Shown piece by piece: positions 6,676 to 15,727 of a DNA stretch of 64,000 nt (position 1 is its first letter; each line of letters begins with the position of its first letter). Where the stretch lies: NCBI RefSeq assembly GCF_965218915.1, contig NZ_OZ244708.1, positions 1 to 64,000 on the forward strand. The letters run 5' to 3'. The notes beneath the pieces are model-generated. The model saw only the letters and a list, made by a program, of their open reading frames with translations. It ran no database searches and was not told where the DNA came from. Position numbers and translations under genes: made by a program. The stretch comes from Novosphingopyxis sp965218915. GTDB lineage: Bacteria; Pseudomonadota; Alphaproteobacteria; Sphingomonadales; Sphingomonadaceae.

Positions 6676-9066
6676 TCAGAATTTGATCCCGGCCGTTACG
6701 AACACCTGCCGCGGATTGCCGTAATAAGCGGTGAGTACGCCTTCATTGCCCAAGGTGGAGGTGTAGGGGCTGCCCGTGTTGGCGTTAGGGATGAACGCGC
6801 CCGTGTCGGGGTTCTGGGCGAGGAAATTATAGCCCGACACGATGTAGCGCTTGTCGAACAGGTTGCGCCCGTGAACGCCCAGCGTGAACCGATCGCCCGG
6901 GGCGTGCCACACCAGATTGGCGTCGAACAGCGTGTAGCCCGGCTGATCGAGCAGCGCGTTGCGCAGCTCGAACTGCTGGGTGCGGCTGCGATAGGCGGCG
7001 GTGCCGCTGGCATCGACATTGCCGTCGCCGATCGGCACCGATAGCGCCACGGTGCCGCTCGCGGTCCATTCGGGCGTGTTCTGGAAGGCGCGCTCGTCCG
7101 CCACGTCGATGCCGCGCGCATCGATGAACTGCAGATATTTGGCATCGAGATAACCGGCGGTGCCCGACAGGGTGAAGCGGCTGCTCGGTCCAGCGAAATC
7201 GCGCGCGATCACGGCGTTGCCCTCAAACTCCACGCCCTGGATGCGGGCGCGGCCGGCGTTGGTGGTGATGCCGATAAAGGTCTGCCCACCTGTCGTCGGA
7301 TCGGTTGCCCCGACCGATCCCGGGATTTGCACATCGGTATAATCAGACCGGAAGGCGGCAATGCCGACGTTGATGCGGCGGTCGAGGAAGGAACCCTTGT
7401 AACCGACTTCGTAGCTGTCGACCGTCTCGGGGTCGAAAGTGAAGAAATTGTAGATTTCGTCATAGCTGCGCGTGCCGTCTCCGTTGGTGTCCGGCGCCGA
7501 GGTGCCCACCCCGCGCGGATCGAAGCCGCCGCCCTTGAAGCCCTTGGAATAGCTGGCGTAGAACAGATGGTCTTGGCTCGGTTTGAAGCTGACCGAGGCG
7601 CGCGGGGTGAAGCGCTTGAAATTGCGCGTCCCGTCGAAATCCGTCTGTTGCACGAGCAGCGCCCCCGCGCCGCCGAAAAAGGGCGATCCGCCGCCGATAT
7701 AGACCGCGCGATTGATCAAGGAATGGCGCTCGTCCCAGGTGTAGCGCCCGCCCACCGACACGCTGAATTGCGGGGTGATGTCATAGGTCGCATCGGCGAA
7801 CACCGCATAGGTTTCGGTGTCGACATCGCCAAAGGTCAGCGCCGTCACCGTGCCCGGAAGGCGCACGTCGAACACGGTGCGCGCGCTGGCATCGAGATAA
7901 TAGAAGCCGATCAGGCCGTTGAGACCGCCGACGTTGAACAGCGCCTGCGCTTCCTGGCTGAACTGCTTGTTGTTGTAAAAGGCCGGCACGTCGAGATCGA
8001 CCGCGGGCAGCGCGTCGAAATCGATTGGTGTGCCGCTGTCGTCCTTGCGCCAGCCGGTGATGCTGCGCAGCGTCAGCCAGTCGCTCGCCTCGAGCTCGGC
8101 AAACAGCGAGCCGCCATATGCGGTTACGTCCTGCCTGGGATCGTTCAGACCGCCGCGTGTATCGTAAACGTCGTCGAGCGGCTGGATTCCGCTGAAGAGC
8201 CCCGGGATCAGCCGGTGCCCGCCGCGCGCATGGCTGTTGTCGTCGGTATAATCGCCCGACAGGCGCACGAACAGCGGCCCGCGATCATATTCGATGGTGC
8301 CGCGCACGGCGCGGATCTGCTTGTCGTAATTCTCCTCGCCGGTGGTGAGGTTGGTGCCGAAACCCTCGCGCGACAGCACCGCGCCGCCGCCGCCAATGGC
8401 GAACCCGCTGTCGCCGATCGGCATGGCGAAGCTGGCGGTGATATCGGCCTGGTCGTAGGTCCCATAGGTCGCACGCAGGCTGAGCCGCGGCGTATCGCCC
8501 AGCCGCCGCGTCACATATTTGATCGCGCCGCCGATGGTGTTGCGACCGTACAGCGTACCCTGCGGCCCGCGCAGCACTTCGATCCGCTCGACATCGTAGA
8601 TATCGAGCACCGCGCCCTGCGGCCGGTTGAGATAGATATCGTCGAGATAGATGCCCACGCCCGCCTCGAACCCGGCGACCGGGTCCTGCTGGCCGACGCC
8701 GCGGATGAACGCGGTGAGCGTGGAGTTGGTCCCGCGCGACGCTTCCAGCGTGACGCTGGGCGTGGTCTGCGCGATATCGGTGATGTCGAGCGCGCCGGAC
8801 TGCTCGAGCTGCTCCCCCGAATAGGCGGTGATGGCGATCGGCACGTCCTGCAGCCGCTCCTCGCGGCGACGCGCGGTGACGATGATGACGTTGCCCGGAT
8901 CGACCGCGTTCTCGGCCTCTTCCTGCGGCGCGGAAGATGCGGAGACAGCCTGTTCGTCGGCGGTCTGCGCCAGAGCGGGCGCTGCAGAAAGGCCGGCAAA
9001 TGCTGCGCCGGAGAATAACACAGCGCGCCACTGAGCTGTCGAAAAAGGTGCTGTCGATAGAGCCAT
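6676..9066 (-). CDS. TonB-dependent outer-membrane receptor
   Basis: 796 residues from the ATG at 9066, chosen because TGAGGGG precedes it and the longer reading (from 9150) would start inside the operator-like palindromes. Signal peptide about 1-33 (ends P-A-L-A), TonB box V-I-I-V-T-A-R at about 60-66, plug domain with R-G-P-Q-G-T-L-Y-G-R-N-T-I-G-G-A, then a 22-strand-type barrel ending in Phe (A-G-I-K-F). It imports a ligand across the outer membrane using TonB energy. The ligand cannot be read from sequence; this subclass is common in sphingomonads. A TetR gene is divergent, so ligand-responsive repression is likely. Confidence 0.93.
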   Translation of the reverse strand: MALSTAPFSTAQWRAVLFSGAAFAGLSAAPALAQTADEQAVSASSAPQEEAENAVDPGNVIIVTARRREERLQDVPIAITAYSGEQLEQSGALDITDIAQTTPSVTLEASRGTNSTLTAFIRGVGQQDPVAGFEAGVGIYLDDIYLNRPQGAVLDIYDVERIEVLRGPQGTLYGRNTIGGAIKYVTRRLGDTPRLSLRATYGTYDQADITASFAMPIGDSGFAIGGGGAVLSREGFGTNLTTGEENYDKQIRAVRGTIEYDRGPLFVRLSGDYTDDNSHARGGHRLIPGLFSGIQPLDDVYDTRGGLNDPRQDVTAYGGSLFAELEASDWLTLRSITGWRKDDSGTPIDFDALPAVDLDVPAFYNNKQFSQEAQALFNVGGLNGLIGFYYLDASARTVFDVRLPGTVTALTFGDVDTETYAVFADATYDITPQFSVSVGGRYTWDERHSLINRAVYIGGGSPFFGGAGALLVQQTDFDGTRNFKRFTPRASVSFKPSQDHLFYASYSKGFKGGGFDPRGVGTSAPDTNGDGTRSYDEIYNFFTFDPETVDSYEVGYKGSFLDRRINVGIAAFRSDYTDVQIPGSVGATDPTTGGQTFIGITTNAGRARIQGVEFEGNAVIARDFAGPSSRFTLSGTAGYLDAKYLQFIDARGIDVADERAFQNTPEWTASGTVALSVPIGDGNVDASGTAAYRSRTQQFELRNALLDQPGYTLFDANLVWHAPGDRFTLGVHGRNLFDKRYIVSGYNFLAQNPDTGAFIPNANTGSPYTSTLGNEGVLTAYYGNPRQVFVTAGIKF

Positions 9067-9114
9067 CGGATATCCCCTCACTGAATTTGGTCGGACGGCC
9101 CATCCCGTCTTTGT

Positions 9115-9152
9115 AAGATGGTCAATAATGAAAGTTGAACCATCTTTCAACT
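9115..9152. promoter_or_regulatory. Overlapping palindromes between receptor and TetR genes (operator candidate)
   Basis: AGTTGAA (9133-9139) and TTCAACT (9146-9152) form a perfect inverted repeat with a 6-base spacer. AAGATGGT (9115-9122) and ACCATCTT (9139-9146) form a second one sharing the same bases. The position, 49-86 bp from the receptor start and about 90 bp from the tetR start, suits an operator for the adjacent TetR protein. Binding is inferred. Confidence 0.55.
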
Positions 9153-9239
9153 ACCGATATGCATGGCCGCGCAGGTGTGAAAGGATCATGCAGCAGGACC
9201 GCCTTCTAATGACGGCGCGAAACACCGGAGGGGACAGTC

Positions 9240-9857
9240 ATGGACGGGCAGATCGAGACGGGCGGCGACGCCAAGCAGCCGCGCACCGAGCGAGGACGGC
9301 GCACCCAGCGCAAGCTGCTCGACGCGGCCGCCGGGGAATTCGCCGAAAAGGGCTTCCACGAGGCGTCGATCAGCTCGATCACCCGGGCAGCGGGCACCGC
9401 GCTGGGCAGCTTCTATACCTATTTCGATTCGAAGGATGCGATCTTCCGCGCCTTGGTGCGCGACATGTCTCACCGGGTCGGCCATCACGCCGCCGAGGCG
9501 ATCGGCGGGGAGACCGGCGCGCTCGCGATCGAGCGGCTAGCGCTGCGCAGCTTCCTCGAATTCGCCCGCGAACATAAGGAAATCTACCGCATCATCGACG
9601 AGGCCGAGTTCGTCGACCCGGCCAGCTACCGGCGCCATTACGAGACCATCGCCCACCGCATCGAGGGGCGCCTGCGCGCCGGCGCCGAAACGGGTGAACT
9701 TCGCGCCGACATGGGCGAACTTCACGCCTGGGCGATCATGGGGATGAACGTGTTCCTGGGCCTGCGCTACGTCGTCTGGGGCGAAGACGGCGATCCCGCC
9801 GCGCTGTCACGGATCGCGAACCGCCTGATCGCCGAGGGTATCGCCGCCCGCCGCTGA
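9240..9857 (+). CDS. TetR/AcrR-family transcriptional regulator
   Basis: 205 residues. Residues about 18-65 form the TetR DNA-binding domain, ending in the typical helix S-F-Y-T-Y-F-D-S-K-D-A-I-F. The rest is a helical ligand-binding region rich in Ala and Glu. The start has GGAGGGG about 8 bases upstream. It is divergent from the TonB receptor with a palindromic segment between them, so it probably represses the receptor and itself. The last 51 bp overlap the convergent metW gene. The ligand is unknown. Confidence 0.9.
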   Translation: MDGQIETGGDAKQPRTERGRRTQRKLLDAAAGEFAEKGFHEASISSITRAAGTALGSFYTYFDSKDAIFRALVRDMSHRVGHHAAEAIGGETGALAIERLALRSFLEFAREHKEIYRIIDEAEFVDPASYRRHYETIAHRIEGRLRAGAETGELRADMGELHAWAIMGMNVFLGLRYVVWGEDGDPAALSRIANRLIAEGIAARR

Positions 9858-10448
9858 TCCGCCGGCCAGCAGGAACACCGCCTGATCGGCCATCAGATTG
9901 GCCGATCGTTCTCCCCTGACCTTGCCGTCCGTCAGATACCAGGCCCGTCCGATCCCGAAGCCGCGCCGGCGAGCCAATGTCCTGAAATCGGCGATGGTGA
10001 GGTGGTGGATATTGGGCGTTTCGTACCAGCTTTCGGGGAGCGTGCGATTGACCGGCATGCGTCCGCGAAACGCGAGGTTCGCGCGTACCCGCCAATGCGC
10101 GAAATTGGGGAAGGAAACGAACGCCGCCTTGCCGATCCGCAGCAACTGGCCCAGCGTTTCGTCAGGCCGCGCCATCGTCTGCAACGCCTGGCTGAGCACG
10201 ACGTAATCGAAGCTCGCGCCCGGATAATCGGCCAGGTCGCGGCCGGCATCGCCCTGCACCACCGGCAGGCCCCGCCCGACCGCGTCCGCCACCCGCTCGG
10301 CATCGATCTCCAGCCCGCGCGCATCGACCTGTTTGCGCGCGCGCAGTTCGGCCATCAGATCGCCGTCGCCGCAACCGATATCGAGCACCCGCGCACCCGC
10401 TTCGATATGATCGGCGATGATCGCCAGATCGGGCCGTAGCGCGCTCAT
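9807..10448 (-). CDS. metW: Methionine biosynthesis protein MetW
   Basis: 213 residues with a class I methyltransferase fold: V-L-D-I-G-C-G-D-G-D-L at 21-31 is the SAM-binding loop. The MetW-specific segment P-N-F-A-H-W-x-x-R-x-x-L and the N-I-H-H-L-T-I-x-D-F segment are present. MetW works with MetX in homoserine acylation in many Proteobacteria; its exact reaction is not settled. Its ATG overlaps the metX stop by 4 bp (ATGA), and the 3' end overlaps tetR by 51 bp. Confidence 0.92.
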   Translation of the reverse strand: MSALRPDLAIIADHIEAGARVLDIGCGDGDLMAELRARKQVDARGLEIDAERVADAVGRGLPVVQGDAGRDLADYPGASFDYVVLSQALQTMARPDETLGQLLRIGKAAFVSFPNFAHWRVRANLAFRGRMPVNRTLPESWYETPNIHHLTIADFRTLARRRGFGIGRAWYLTDGKVRGERSANLMADQAVFLLAGGSAAGGDTLGDQAVRDP

Positions 10449-11569
10449 GCCGCGGCCCCCAGAAAGCCGCTCACCACCCGGTCGAGCTCCGGATTGTCGA
10501 GCAAAAAGGCGTCATGGCCGAACGGGCTGGCCAGCTCGACGAAGCTGACGTCCGCGCGCGCGCCGTTCAGCGCATGGACGATGCGGCGCGATTCGGCGGT
10601 GGGATAGAGCCAGTCGCTGTCGAAACTGACCACGCAGAAGCGGGATTTGGTGCTCGCGAAGGCGCGGGCCAGACGCCCGTCATGAGCGTCTGCCAGGTCG
10701 AAATAATCCATCGCCCGGGTGATGTAGAGATAGCTGTTGGCATCGAACCGGCCGGTGAAGCTCAGTCCCTGATGGCGCAAATAGCTCTCGACCTGGAAAT
10801 CGGCGTCGAAGCCGAAGCTCTTGGCACCCGGCTTGCCCGGCCGGTCCTGCAGGCGGCGGCCGAATTTATCGGTGAGCCCGGCTTCGGAAAGATAGGTGAT
10901 ATGCGCGGCCATCCGCGCGACCGACAAGCCTGCGGCCGGCGGATCGTTCTCGGCGTAATAGGCACCGCCGCGCCATTTGGGATCGGCCATGATCGCCTGC
11001 CGCCCGACCTCGTGGAACGCGATGTTCTGCGCCGAATGCCGCGCCGCGCTGGCGATCACCACGGCCCGCGCCACGCGCGCCGGGAACAGCGAGGCCCAGA
11101 CCAGCGCCTGCATGCCGCCCATCGAGCCGCCGACGACGGCATGCAGCCGTTCGATCCCGAGATGGCCGACCAACAACTCCTGCGCACGGACCATGTCGGC
11201 GATGGTGATCACCGGAAAATCCATGCCGTAGGCCGCGTCCGTCGCAGGATCGACGCTGGCGGGGCCGGAACTGCCCATGCAGCTGCCGAGCACGTTCGCG
11301 CAGATCACGCAGTATCTGTCGGTATCGATCGGCTTGCCCGGCCCGACCATGCGCGCCCACCAGCCGGGCTTGCCGGTCAGCGGATGCTCGGACGCGCAAT
11401 ATTGGTCGCCGGTCAGCGCGTGGCAGACCAGCACCCCGTTGCCCGCATCGGCGTTCAGCGCGCCATAGGTCTCGTAGGCGATCTCGACCGGCGCGAAGCC
11501 GCGGCCGCTATCGAGCGGGATCGGGCCCAGCAGCCGCACCCTGCGGTCCAATCCGAAACGCTCGTCCAT
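10445..11569 (-). CDS. metX: Homoserine O-acyltransferase
   Basis: 374 residues from the ATG at 11569. The upstream ATG at 11671 would run into the divergent hisC. Alpha/beta hydrolase fold of the MetX family: nucleophile Ser149 in G-G-S-M-G-G-M-Q, with catalytic Asp (D-S-D-W-L-Y-P-T) and His (F-G-H-D-A-F-L-L-D) near the C-terminus. It acylates homoserine with acetyl- or succinyl-CoA as the first committed step to methionine; the acyl donor cannot be told from motifs alone. No SAM riboswitch fits in the short space upstream. Confidence 0.94.
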   Translation of the reverse strand: MDERFGLDRRVRLLGPIPLDSGRGFAPVEIAYETYGALNADAGNGVLVCHALTGDQYCASEHPLTGKPGWWARMVGPGKPIDTDRYCVICANVLGSCMGSSGPASVDPATDAAYGMDFPVITIADMVRAQELLVGHLGIERLHAVVGGSMGGMQALVWASLFPARVARAVVIASAARHSAQNIAFHEVGRQAIMADPKWRGGAYYAENDPPAAGLSVARMAAHITYLSEAGLTDKFGRRLQDRPGKPGAKSFGFDADFQVESYLRHQGLSFTGRFDANSYLYITRAMDYFDLADAHDGRLARAFASTKSRFCVVSFDSDWLYPTAESRRIVHALNGARADVSFVELASPFGHDAFLLDNPELDRVVSGFLGAAA

Positions 11570-11657
11570 CCGGCCCGCCTTAGCAAGCGCGGGGAAGCTT
11601 GCAATGGTGCTGGGACGGCGCTTGGCGGGCGCGCACGGCGGCGCTAGAGCCGTGACC

Positions 11658-12752
11658 ATGACCGGACCCATCCCAAAACCCTGGATCGCGGCGATCCACG
11701 CCTATGTCCCAGGCAGGAGCACGGCTGCGGGCGGCAGACCGCTGGTCAAGCTTTCGGCCAACGAGAATCCGCTCGGCACATCGCGGCGCGCGATCGAGGC
11801 GCTGGAGGCGATGCCGGACGCGCGCAATCTCTATCCCGATCCCGATAGCGGCGATCTGCGGCGTACAATCGCCACAGCTTGCGATCTCGAGCCGGAAAAT
11901 ATCGTTTGCGGCACCGGCTCGGGCGAGCTGTTGGGTCTGGCCGCGCAGGGCTATGCCGGGCCGGGCGACGAAATTCTTTACGTACGCTACGGCTTTTCGC
12001 TTTACGATATCGTCGCACGGCGCTGCGGCGCGGTGCCGGTGGAAGCGCCCGACCGCGATTATGGCACCGAAATCGATGCGCTGCTCGCCGCCGTCACCGA
12101 ACGAACGCGCGTTATGTTCTTGGCCAATCCCAACAATCCCACCGGCACGCTGTCGAGCGCGGCGGAGATCGCCCGCCTGCACGCCGCCTTGCCGCCATCG
12201 GTGCTGCTGGTGCTGGACCATGCCTATGCCGAATATCTCTCGGGCGAAGAGCAGGATGGCGGCCTGGAGCTCGCCCGCACCGCGCGGAACGTGCTGGTCA
12301 CGCGCACATTCTCGAAGATTTTCGGACTAGCCGGCGAGCGCGTCGGATGGGCGACGGGGCATCCCGACATCATCGCCACGCTGAATCGGATCCGCGGGCC
12401 GTTCAATATCGGTTCGGGCGCGCAGACGATGGCGGCGGCGGCGATGCAGGACGTGGAGTTCGTCGAGAACAGCCGCGCGCACAACCGCAGATGGCGCGCC
12501 TGGCTGAGCGAGGAAATCGCCGCGCTTGGCAATCACGGACTGCGCGCGGTGCCGAGCCACGCCAATTTCCTGCTGGTCCTGTTCGAGGGCGAAAAGTCCG
12601 CGGCGGGCGCGCAGGAGGCGCTGGCGGAAGCGGGTTACGCCGTGCGCCATCTGCCCGGACAAGGGCTGCCGCACGCGCTGCGCATCACCATCGGCAGCGA
12701 GGCAGACAACCGCGCCGTGGTGGCCGCCCTGAGGGGCTATCTGAGCGCCTAG
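11658..12752 (+). CDS. hisC: Histidinol-phosphate aminotransferase
   Basis: 364 residues from the ATG at 11658; the longer reading adds a low-complexity tail overlapping the metX leader. Class I/II PLP aminotransferase of the HisC type: K-L-S-A-N-E-N-P-L-G near 31-40, N-P-N-N-P-T-G at 158-164, PLP lysine K220 in T-F-S-K-I-F-G-L-A-G-E-R-V-G. It converts imidazole-acetol phosphate and glutamate to histidinol phosphate; alphaproteobacterial relatives also act on aromatic substrates. It ends 2 bp from the convergent plsC stop. Confidence 0.92.
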   Translation: MTGPIPKPWIAAIHAYVPGRSTAAGGRPLVKLSANENPLGTSRRAIEALEAMPDARNLYPDPDSGDLRRTIATACDLEPENIVCGTGSGELLGLAAQGYAGPGDEILYVRYGFSLYDIVARRCGAVPVEAPDRDYGTEIDALLAAVTERTRVMFLANPNNPTGTLSSAAEIARLHAALPPSVLLVLDHAYAEYLSGEEQDGGLELARTARNVLVTRTFSKIFGLAGERVGWATGHPDIIATLNRIRGPFNIGSGAQTMAAAAMQDVEFVENSRAHNRRWRAWLSEEIAALGNHGLRAVPSHANFLLVLFEGEKSAAGAQEALAEAGYAVRHLPGQGLPHALRITIGSEADNRAVVAALRGYLSA

Positions 12753-12754
12753 GG

Positions 12755-13456
12755 TCAGGACCCTGAAGCGCCGGGCAGGTTCAGCGCGTTGATCGCGGCG
12801 TGCACCCGCGCCTCGGCCTCGTCGCGCGGCAGGCCGGGCGGGATCGTCTCGCCGACAAGATAGGTGACCGCGCCTTTCCTGACGGGAAGCCCGTTGCGAT
12901 CGACATGGGCCGAACTATTCACCGCGATCGGCACCACGGGAATATTTAGCAGCTTGTAAAGTCCGGCAAAGCCCGAACGCAGCGGCGGCGCTTCCCCCGG
13001 ACGGGCGCGGGTGCCTTCGGGGAAAATAATGATCGGGCGACCCGCGGCGGCCATTGCCCGCCCGGTCTTCATCAGCGCGCGCAGTTCCTTCGCGCCCCCG
13101 GCGCGGTCGATCCCGATGAGGCCATAACGCGTGGCAACCACGCCCCAAAGCGGGATTTTAAGCAATTCGCCCTTGGCGATCACCGCAGGCCGATCGAACA
13201 ACCGCGGCATGTCGATCGTCTCGAAATAGCTTTCATGCTTGATTGCGTAGAGCAAGGCCTCGCGCGGCAGTTCGCCCTCGATCCGCACGGTGACGCCGCC
13301 GATCGCGGCCATGCAACGATGCTGATACCAGCTCCAGTTTTCCGCGATCCGCGCGAGCAGCTCCTTGCTGATGAACGCCATGATCGTGCCCAGCAGCACA
13401 TAGACCGTGCTGCCGCCGTAAAAGACTATGGCGTAGACGATGCGGCGCAGCGTCAT
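12755..13456 (-). CDS. plsC: 1-acyl-sn-glycerol-3-phosphate acyltransferase (PlsC family)
   Basis: 233 residues, inner-membrane lysophosphatidic acid acyltransferase. One or two N-terminal hydrophobic segments (about 7-30), the catalytic block H74-E-S-Y-F-E79 and the substrate-binding F-P-E-G-T-R (145-150). The first motif is HX4E, not the textbook HX4D; this also occurs in proteobacterial relatives. Last gene of the ftsE-ftsX-ydcF-plsC run, with only 2 bp after the ydcF stop. Confidence 0.9.
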   Translation of the reverse strand: MTLRRIVYAIVFYGGSTVYVLLGTIMAFISKELLARIAENWSWYQHRCMAAIGGVTVRIEGELPREALLYAIKHESYFETIDMPRLFDRPAVIAKGELLKIPLWGVVATRYGLIGIDRAGGAKELRALMKTGRAMAAAGRPIIIFPEGTRARPGEAPPLRSGFAGLYKLLNIPVVPIAVNSSAHVDRNGLPVRKGAVTYLVGETIPPGLPRDEAEARVHAAINALNLPGASGS

Positions 13457-13458
13457 CG

Positions 13459-13989
13459 TCAGATGCCCAGCAGCGAGGCGGCGAATCGCAGCCAGTATTT
13501 GTTATATTCGCGGAACAGCTCGGCGAAACTCGGCCGCGTCGGTACCGCATCGGGGGTAAGGCTGACGCCGTCCGGCAGCGCGTTGGCCAGTTCCAGCTCG
13601 GCGCGGCGCATATGCCAGTCGCTGGTCACCAGCCGGATCGAACGGACATCCCGGCGCGCCGCCCAGCGCGCGGTTTCGGTGGCGTTGGAACGCGTATCGA
13701 CCGAGCGGAACCCGAGATCGATACAGCATTCCTCGAGGCTTTTCGGCCAATCATATTCTGCTTCCAGGTCGTCCGGACGAACGTCCGGATCGACTCCGGA
13801 AATCAGCATGTAGCGTGCCTCGCCCGCCTTCAGCACCGCGAGCCCTCGATCGATGCGATGGGCACCGCCGGTCAGCACCACCACCGCGTCCGTCTTCCGA
13901 ACCGCTGCCGGCTCCGGAAGGAGCAGCGCGAACCAGGCGAAGCCCAGCAACCAAGCCAGGATCGGCACCGAGAGAATTCGCGCAATCAC
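13459..13989 (-). CDS. YdcF/ElyC-family (DUF218) membrane-anchored protein
   Basis: 176 residues from GTG 13989, chosen because GTGA overlaps the ftsX stop and the next residues form a membrane anchor (I-A-R-I-L-S-V-P-I-L-A-W-L-L-G-F-A-W). DUF218 signs: D-A-V-V-V-L-T-G-G-A-H-R near the start, the acidic S-G-V-D-P-D segment, S-N-A-T-E-T-A and L-V-T-S-D-W-H-M-R-R-A. Relatives (SanA, ElyC, YdcF) act in envelope integrity or peptidoglycan precursor handling. Coupling to ftsEX suggests an envelope or division role here; the reaction is unknown. Confidence 0.85.
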   Translation of the reverse strand: MIARILSVPILAWLLGFAWFALLLPEPAAVRKTDAVVVLTGGAHRIDRGLAVLKAGEARYMLISGVDPDVRPDDLEAEYDWPKSLEECCIDLGFRSVDTRSNATETARWAARRDVRSIRLVTSDWHMRRAELELANALPDGVSLTPDAVPTRPSFAELFREYNKYWLRFAASLLGI

Positions 13990-14882
13990 AGCATTTTCCT
14001 GAGCGCGCCGAGGATGGTAAGCCGCGCCATCAACACCGAAAGGAGCACGGTCAGCAACGGGATGGCGAGAAGACTCGACAGCAGCCAAGGCGACAGGAGG
14101 CCGCTACCGGCCAAGGGCGTATCAAGCGCAGACAATTGCCGGGAAAGCAGGATCAGCATCGCGATGCCCAACGTGAAGCCCAGCAGCGAGCCGAACGCCG
14201 CGTCGAGCGCCATGCGCCGTTGAAACAAGCGCGAAATCTGCAGGTCGGTTCCGCCGAGCAGATGGACGATGGCAATGGTTCCGCGGTGATTGCCGAGCGA
14301 ACTGCGCGCCGCGAGCACCACGGTTGCCGCGGTGGCTATAGCGAGCAAAAGGATCAATGCGACGGCGAGCCATTGCAGCGACCGCATGGCGTCAAGCACC
14401 GGATCGAGCCAGGTATCGTCGGCATCGACGCGCGCGCTCGGCGCGGTGCGGTGCAGTGCGGTGCGCAGCGATTTCAGCGCTGGTCCATCGGCTGGCACCG
14501 TCAGCGCAACATCGATCAAACCGGGCAGCGGGATGTCGGATGCGATATCGCCGCCGCCAAACCAGGGCGCGAGCAGCGATTCGACCTCGCGCTGAGGTAC
14601 CGCCACTGCCCTCTCAACCTGGGGCAGGGCGGACAATGCCGCGATGGCGGCGCGCTGCTGCCGCTCCCGCGCCACCGGATCGGCCTCGAGTATCTGCGCC
14701 GTCGCCTGGCGTGCGAGTTGCCGCCCCATCCCGGCGCTCGCCGATGCCAGGGCCAGCCCGGCCGACGCAGCCAGCACGGTCAGAAAAACCATGATCGCAA
14801 TCACCCATGGCATGGGTCCGCTGAGGCGCCCCTCGGGCATCAGCCGGCGGTCCTGCGCGGGCAAGGCATTACGAATCGCCAT
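13986..14882 (-). CDS. ftsX: Cell division ABC transporter permease FtsX
   Basis: 298 residues from the ATG at 14882. An upstream reading frame stays open but would overlap all of ftsE. Architecture is that of FtsX: cytoplasmic N-terminus, TM helix (about 22-45), a periplasmic domain of about 110 residues, then three more TM helices at the C-terminus. With FtsE it forms the divisome complex that controls peptidoglycan hydrolases during septation. Starts 8 bp after the ftsE stop; its TGA overlaps the GTG of the DUF218 gene. Confidence 0.9.
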   Translation of the reverse strand: MAIRNALPAQDRRLMPEGRLSGPMPWVIAIMVFLTVLAASAGLALASASAGMGRQLARQATAQILEADPVARERQQRAAIAALSALPQVERAVAVPQREVESLLAPWFGGGDIASDIPLPGLIDVALTVPADGPALKSLRTALHRTAPSARVDADDTWLDPVLDAMRSLQWLAVALILLLAIATAATVVLAARSSLGNHRGTIAIVHLLGGTDLQISRLFQRRMALDAAFGSLLGFTLGIAMLILLSRQLSALDTPLAGSGLLSPWLLSSLLAIPLLTVLLSVLMARLTILGALRKML

Positions 14883-14890
14883 CGCCGTCC

Positions 14891-15604
14891 TCAGGCGCCT
14901 ACGACCAAGGGCTTTGGCGGATGGCGCAACGACCCGGTCGGGTCGGACAGCCGACCGCGATCGAGCTGCATCATCTGCGCGCCGCCGATCTTGCCGATCA
15001 GGTGGATGTCGTGCGTGGCCACCACTACCGTGGTGCCGAGCTTGTTGAGCGCGCTGAACAATTTGAGCAGGCGGATCGCCAGTTCCGGATCGACATTGCC
15101 GGTCGGCTCGTCGGCGACCAGGATCTCCGGCCGCCCGATCACCGCCCGCGCGATGGCGACGCGCTGCTGCTCGCCGCCCGAAAGCGTCGCGGGACGCGCG
15201 CTCGAACGGTCGGTCAGCCCGATCCAGTCCAGCATTTCCTTGACCGGACCCGCCAGATCGCGCTGGGGAACGCCGGCGACGCGAAGGGGCAAGGCGATAT
15301 TCTCGAAGGCGGAGAGATGCGGCACGAGCCTGAAATCCTGGAACACCACGCCGATACGGCGGCGGAAACCCGGCAACCGGCCGCGCGGCATCGTGACCGC
15401 ATCCTCGCCGAACAATTTGATGACCCCCCGGCTCGGCCGCTGCGCGAGATAGAGCAATTTGAGCAGCGAAGTCTTGCCCGCGCCCGACGCACCGGTCAGA
15501 AAATAGAAGCTTCCCGGAAACAGCGTAAAACTGATATCGGACAGCGTCTCGGCGCCGGTGCCGTAGCGCAGGCCGACATTCTGAAATTCCACGACATGCT
15601 CCAT
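14891..15604 (-). CDS. ftsE: Cell division ATP-binding protein FtsE
   Basis: 237 residues from the ATG at 15604. Complete ABC ATPase: Walker A G-A-S-G-A-G-K-T-S (38-46), Q-loop V-F-Q-D (about 87-90), signature L-S-G-G-E-Q-Q-R-V (141-149), Walker B I-L-V-A-D-E-P-T-G-N-V-D and the His switch A-T-H-D. The F-Q-D-F-R-L-V-P segment fits FtsE. Partner of FtsX. Divergent from the zinc-ribbon gene at 15728, with about 120 bp for both promoters. Confidence 0.93.
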   Translation of the reverse strand: MEHVVEFQNVGLRYGTGAETLSDISFTLFPGSFYFLTGASGAGKTSLLKLLYLAQRPSRGVIKLFGEDAVTMPRGRLPGFRRRIGVVFQDFRLVPHLSAFENIALPLRVAGVPQRDLAGPVKEMLDWIGLTDRSSARPATLSGGEQQRVAIARAVIGRPEILVADEPTGNVDPELAIRLLKLFSALNKLGTTVVVATHDIHLIGKIGGAQMMQLDRGRLSDPTGSLRHPPKPLVVGA

Positions 15605-15727
15605 ATCGCCAGCGGGGATGGCAAAAGCTTGAACATAGGTAAAGCACGACGTTCGCAGCGCCGCCGGCAAGGCTGCCGGTCGCTTCGCCGCTTGCGCTTG
15701 ATTCGCGCGTGATGTTTATGGGGTCCG

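Noticed and set aside
11570..11657. SAM riboswitch upstream of metX
   Set aside because: The space before the divergent hisC is under 100 bp and no SAM-I or SAM-II fold elements are recognisable.
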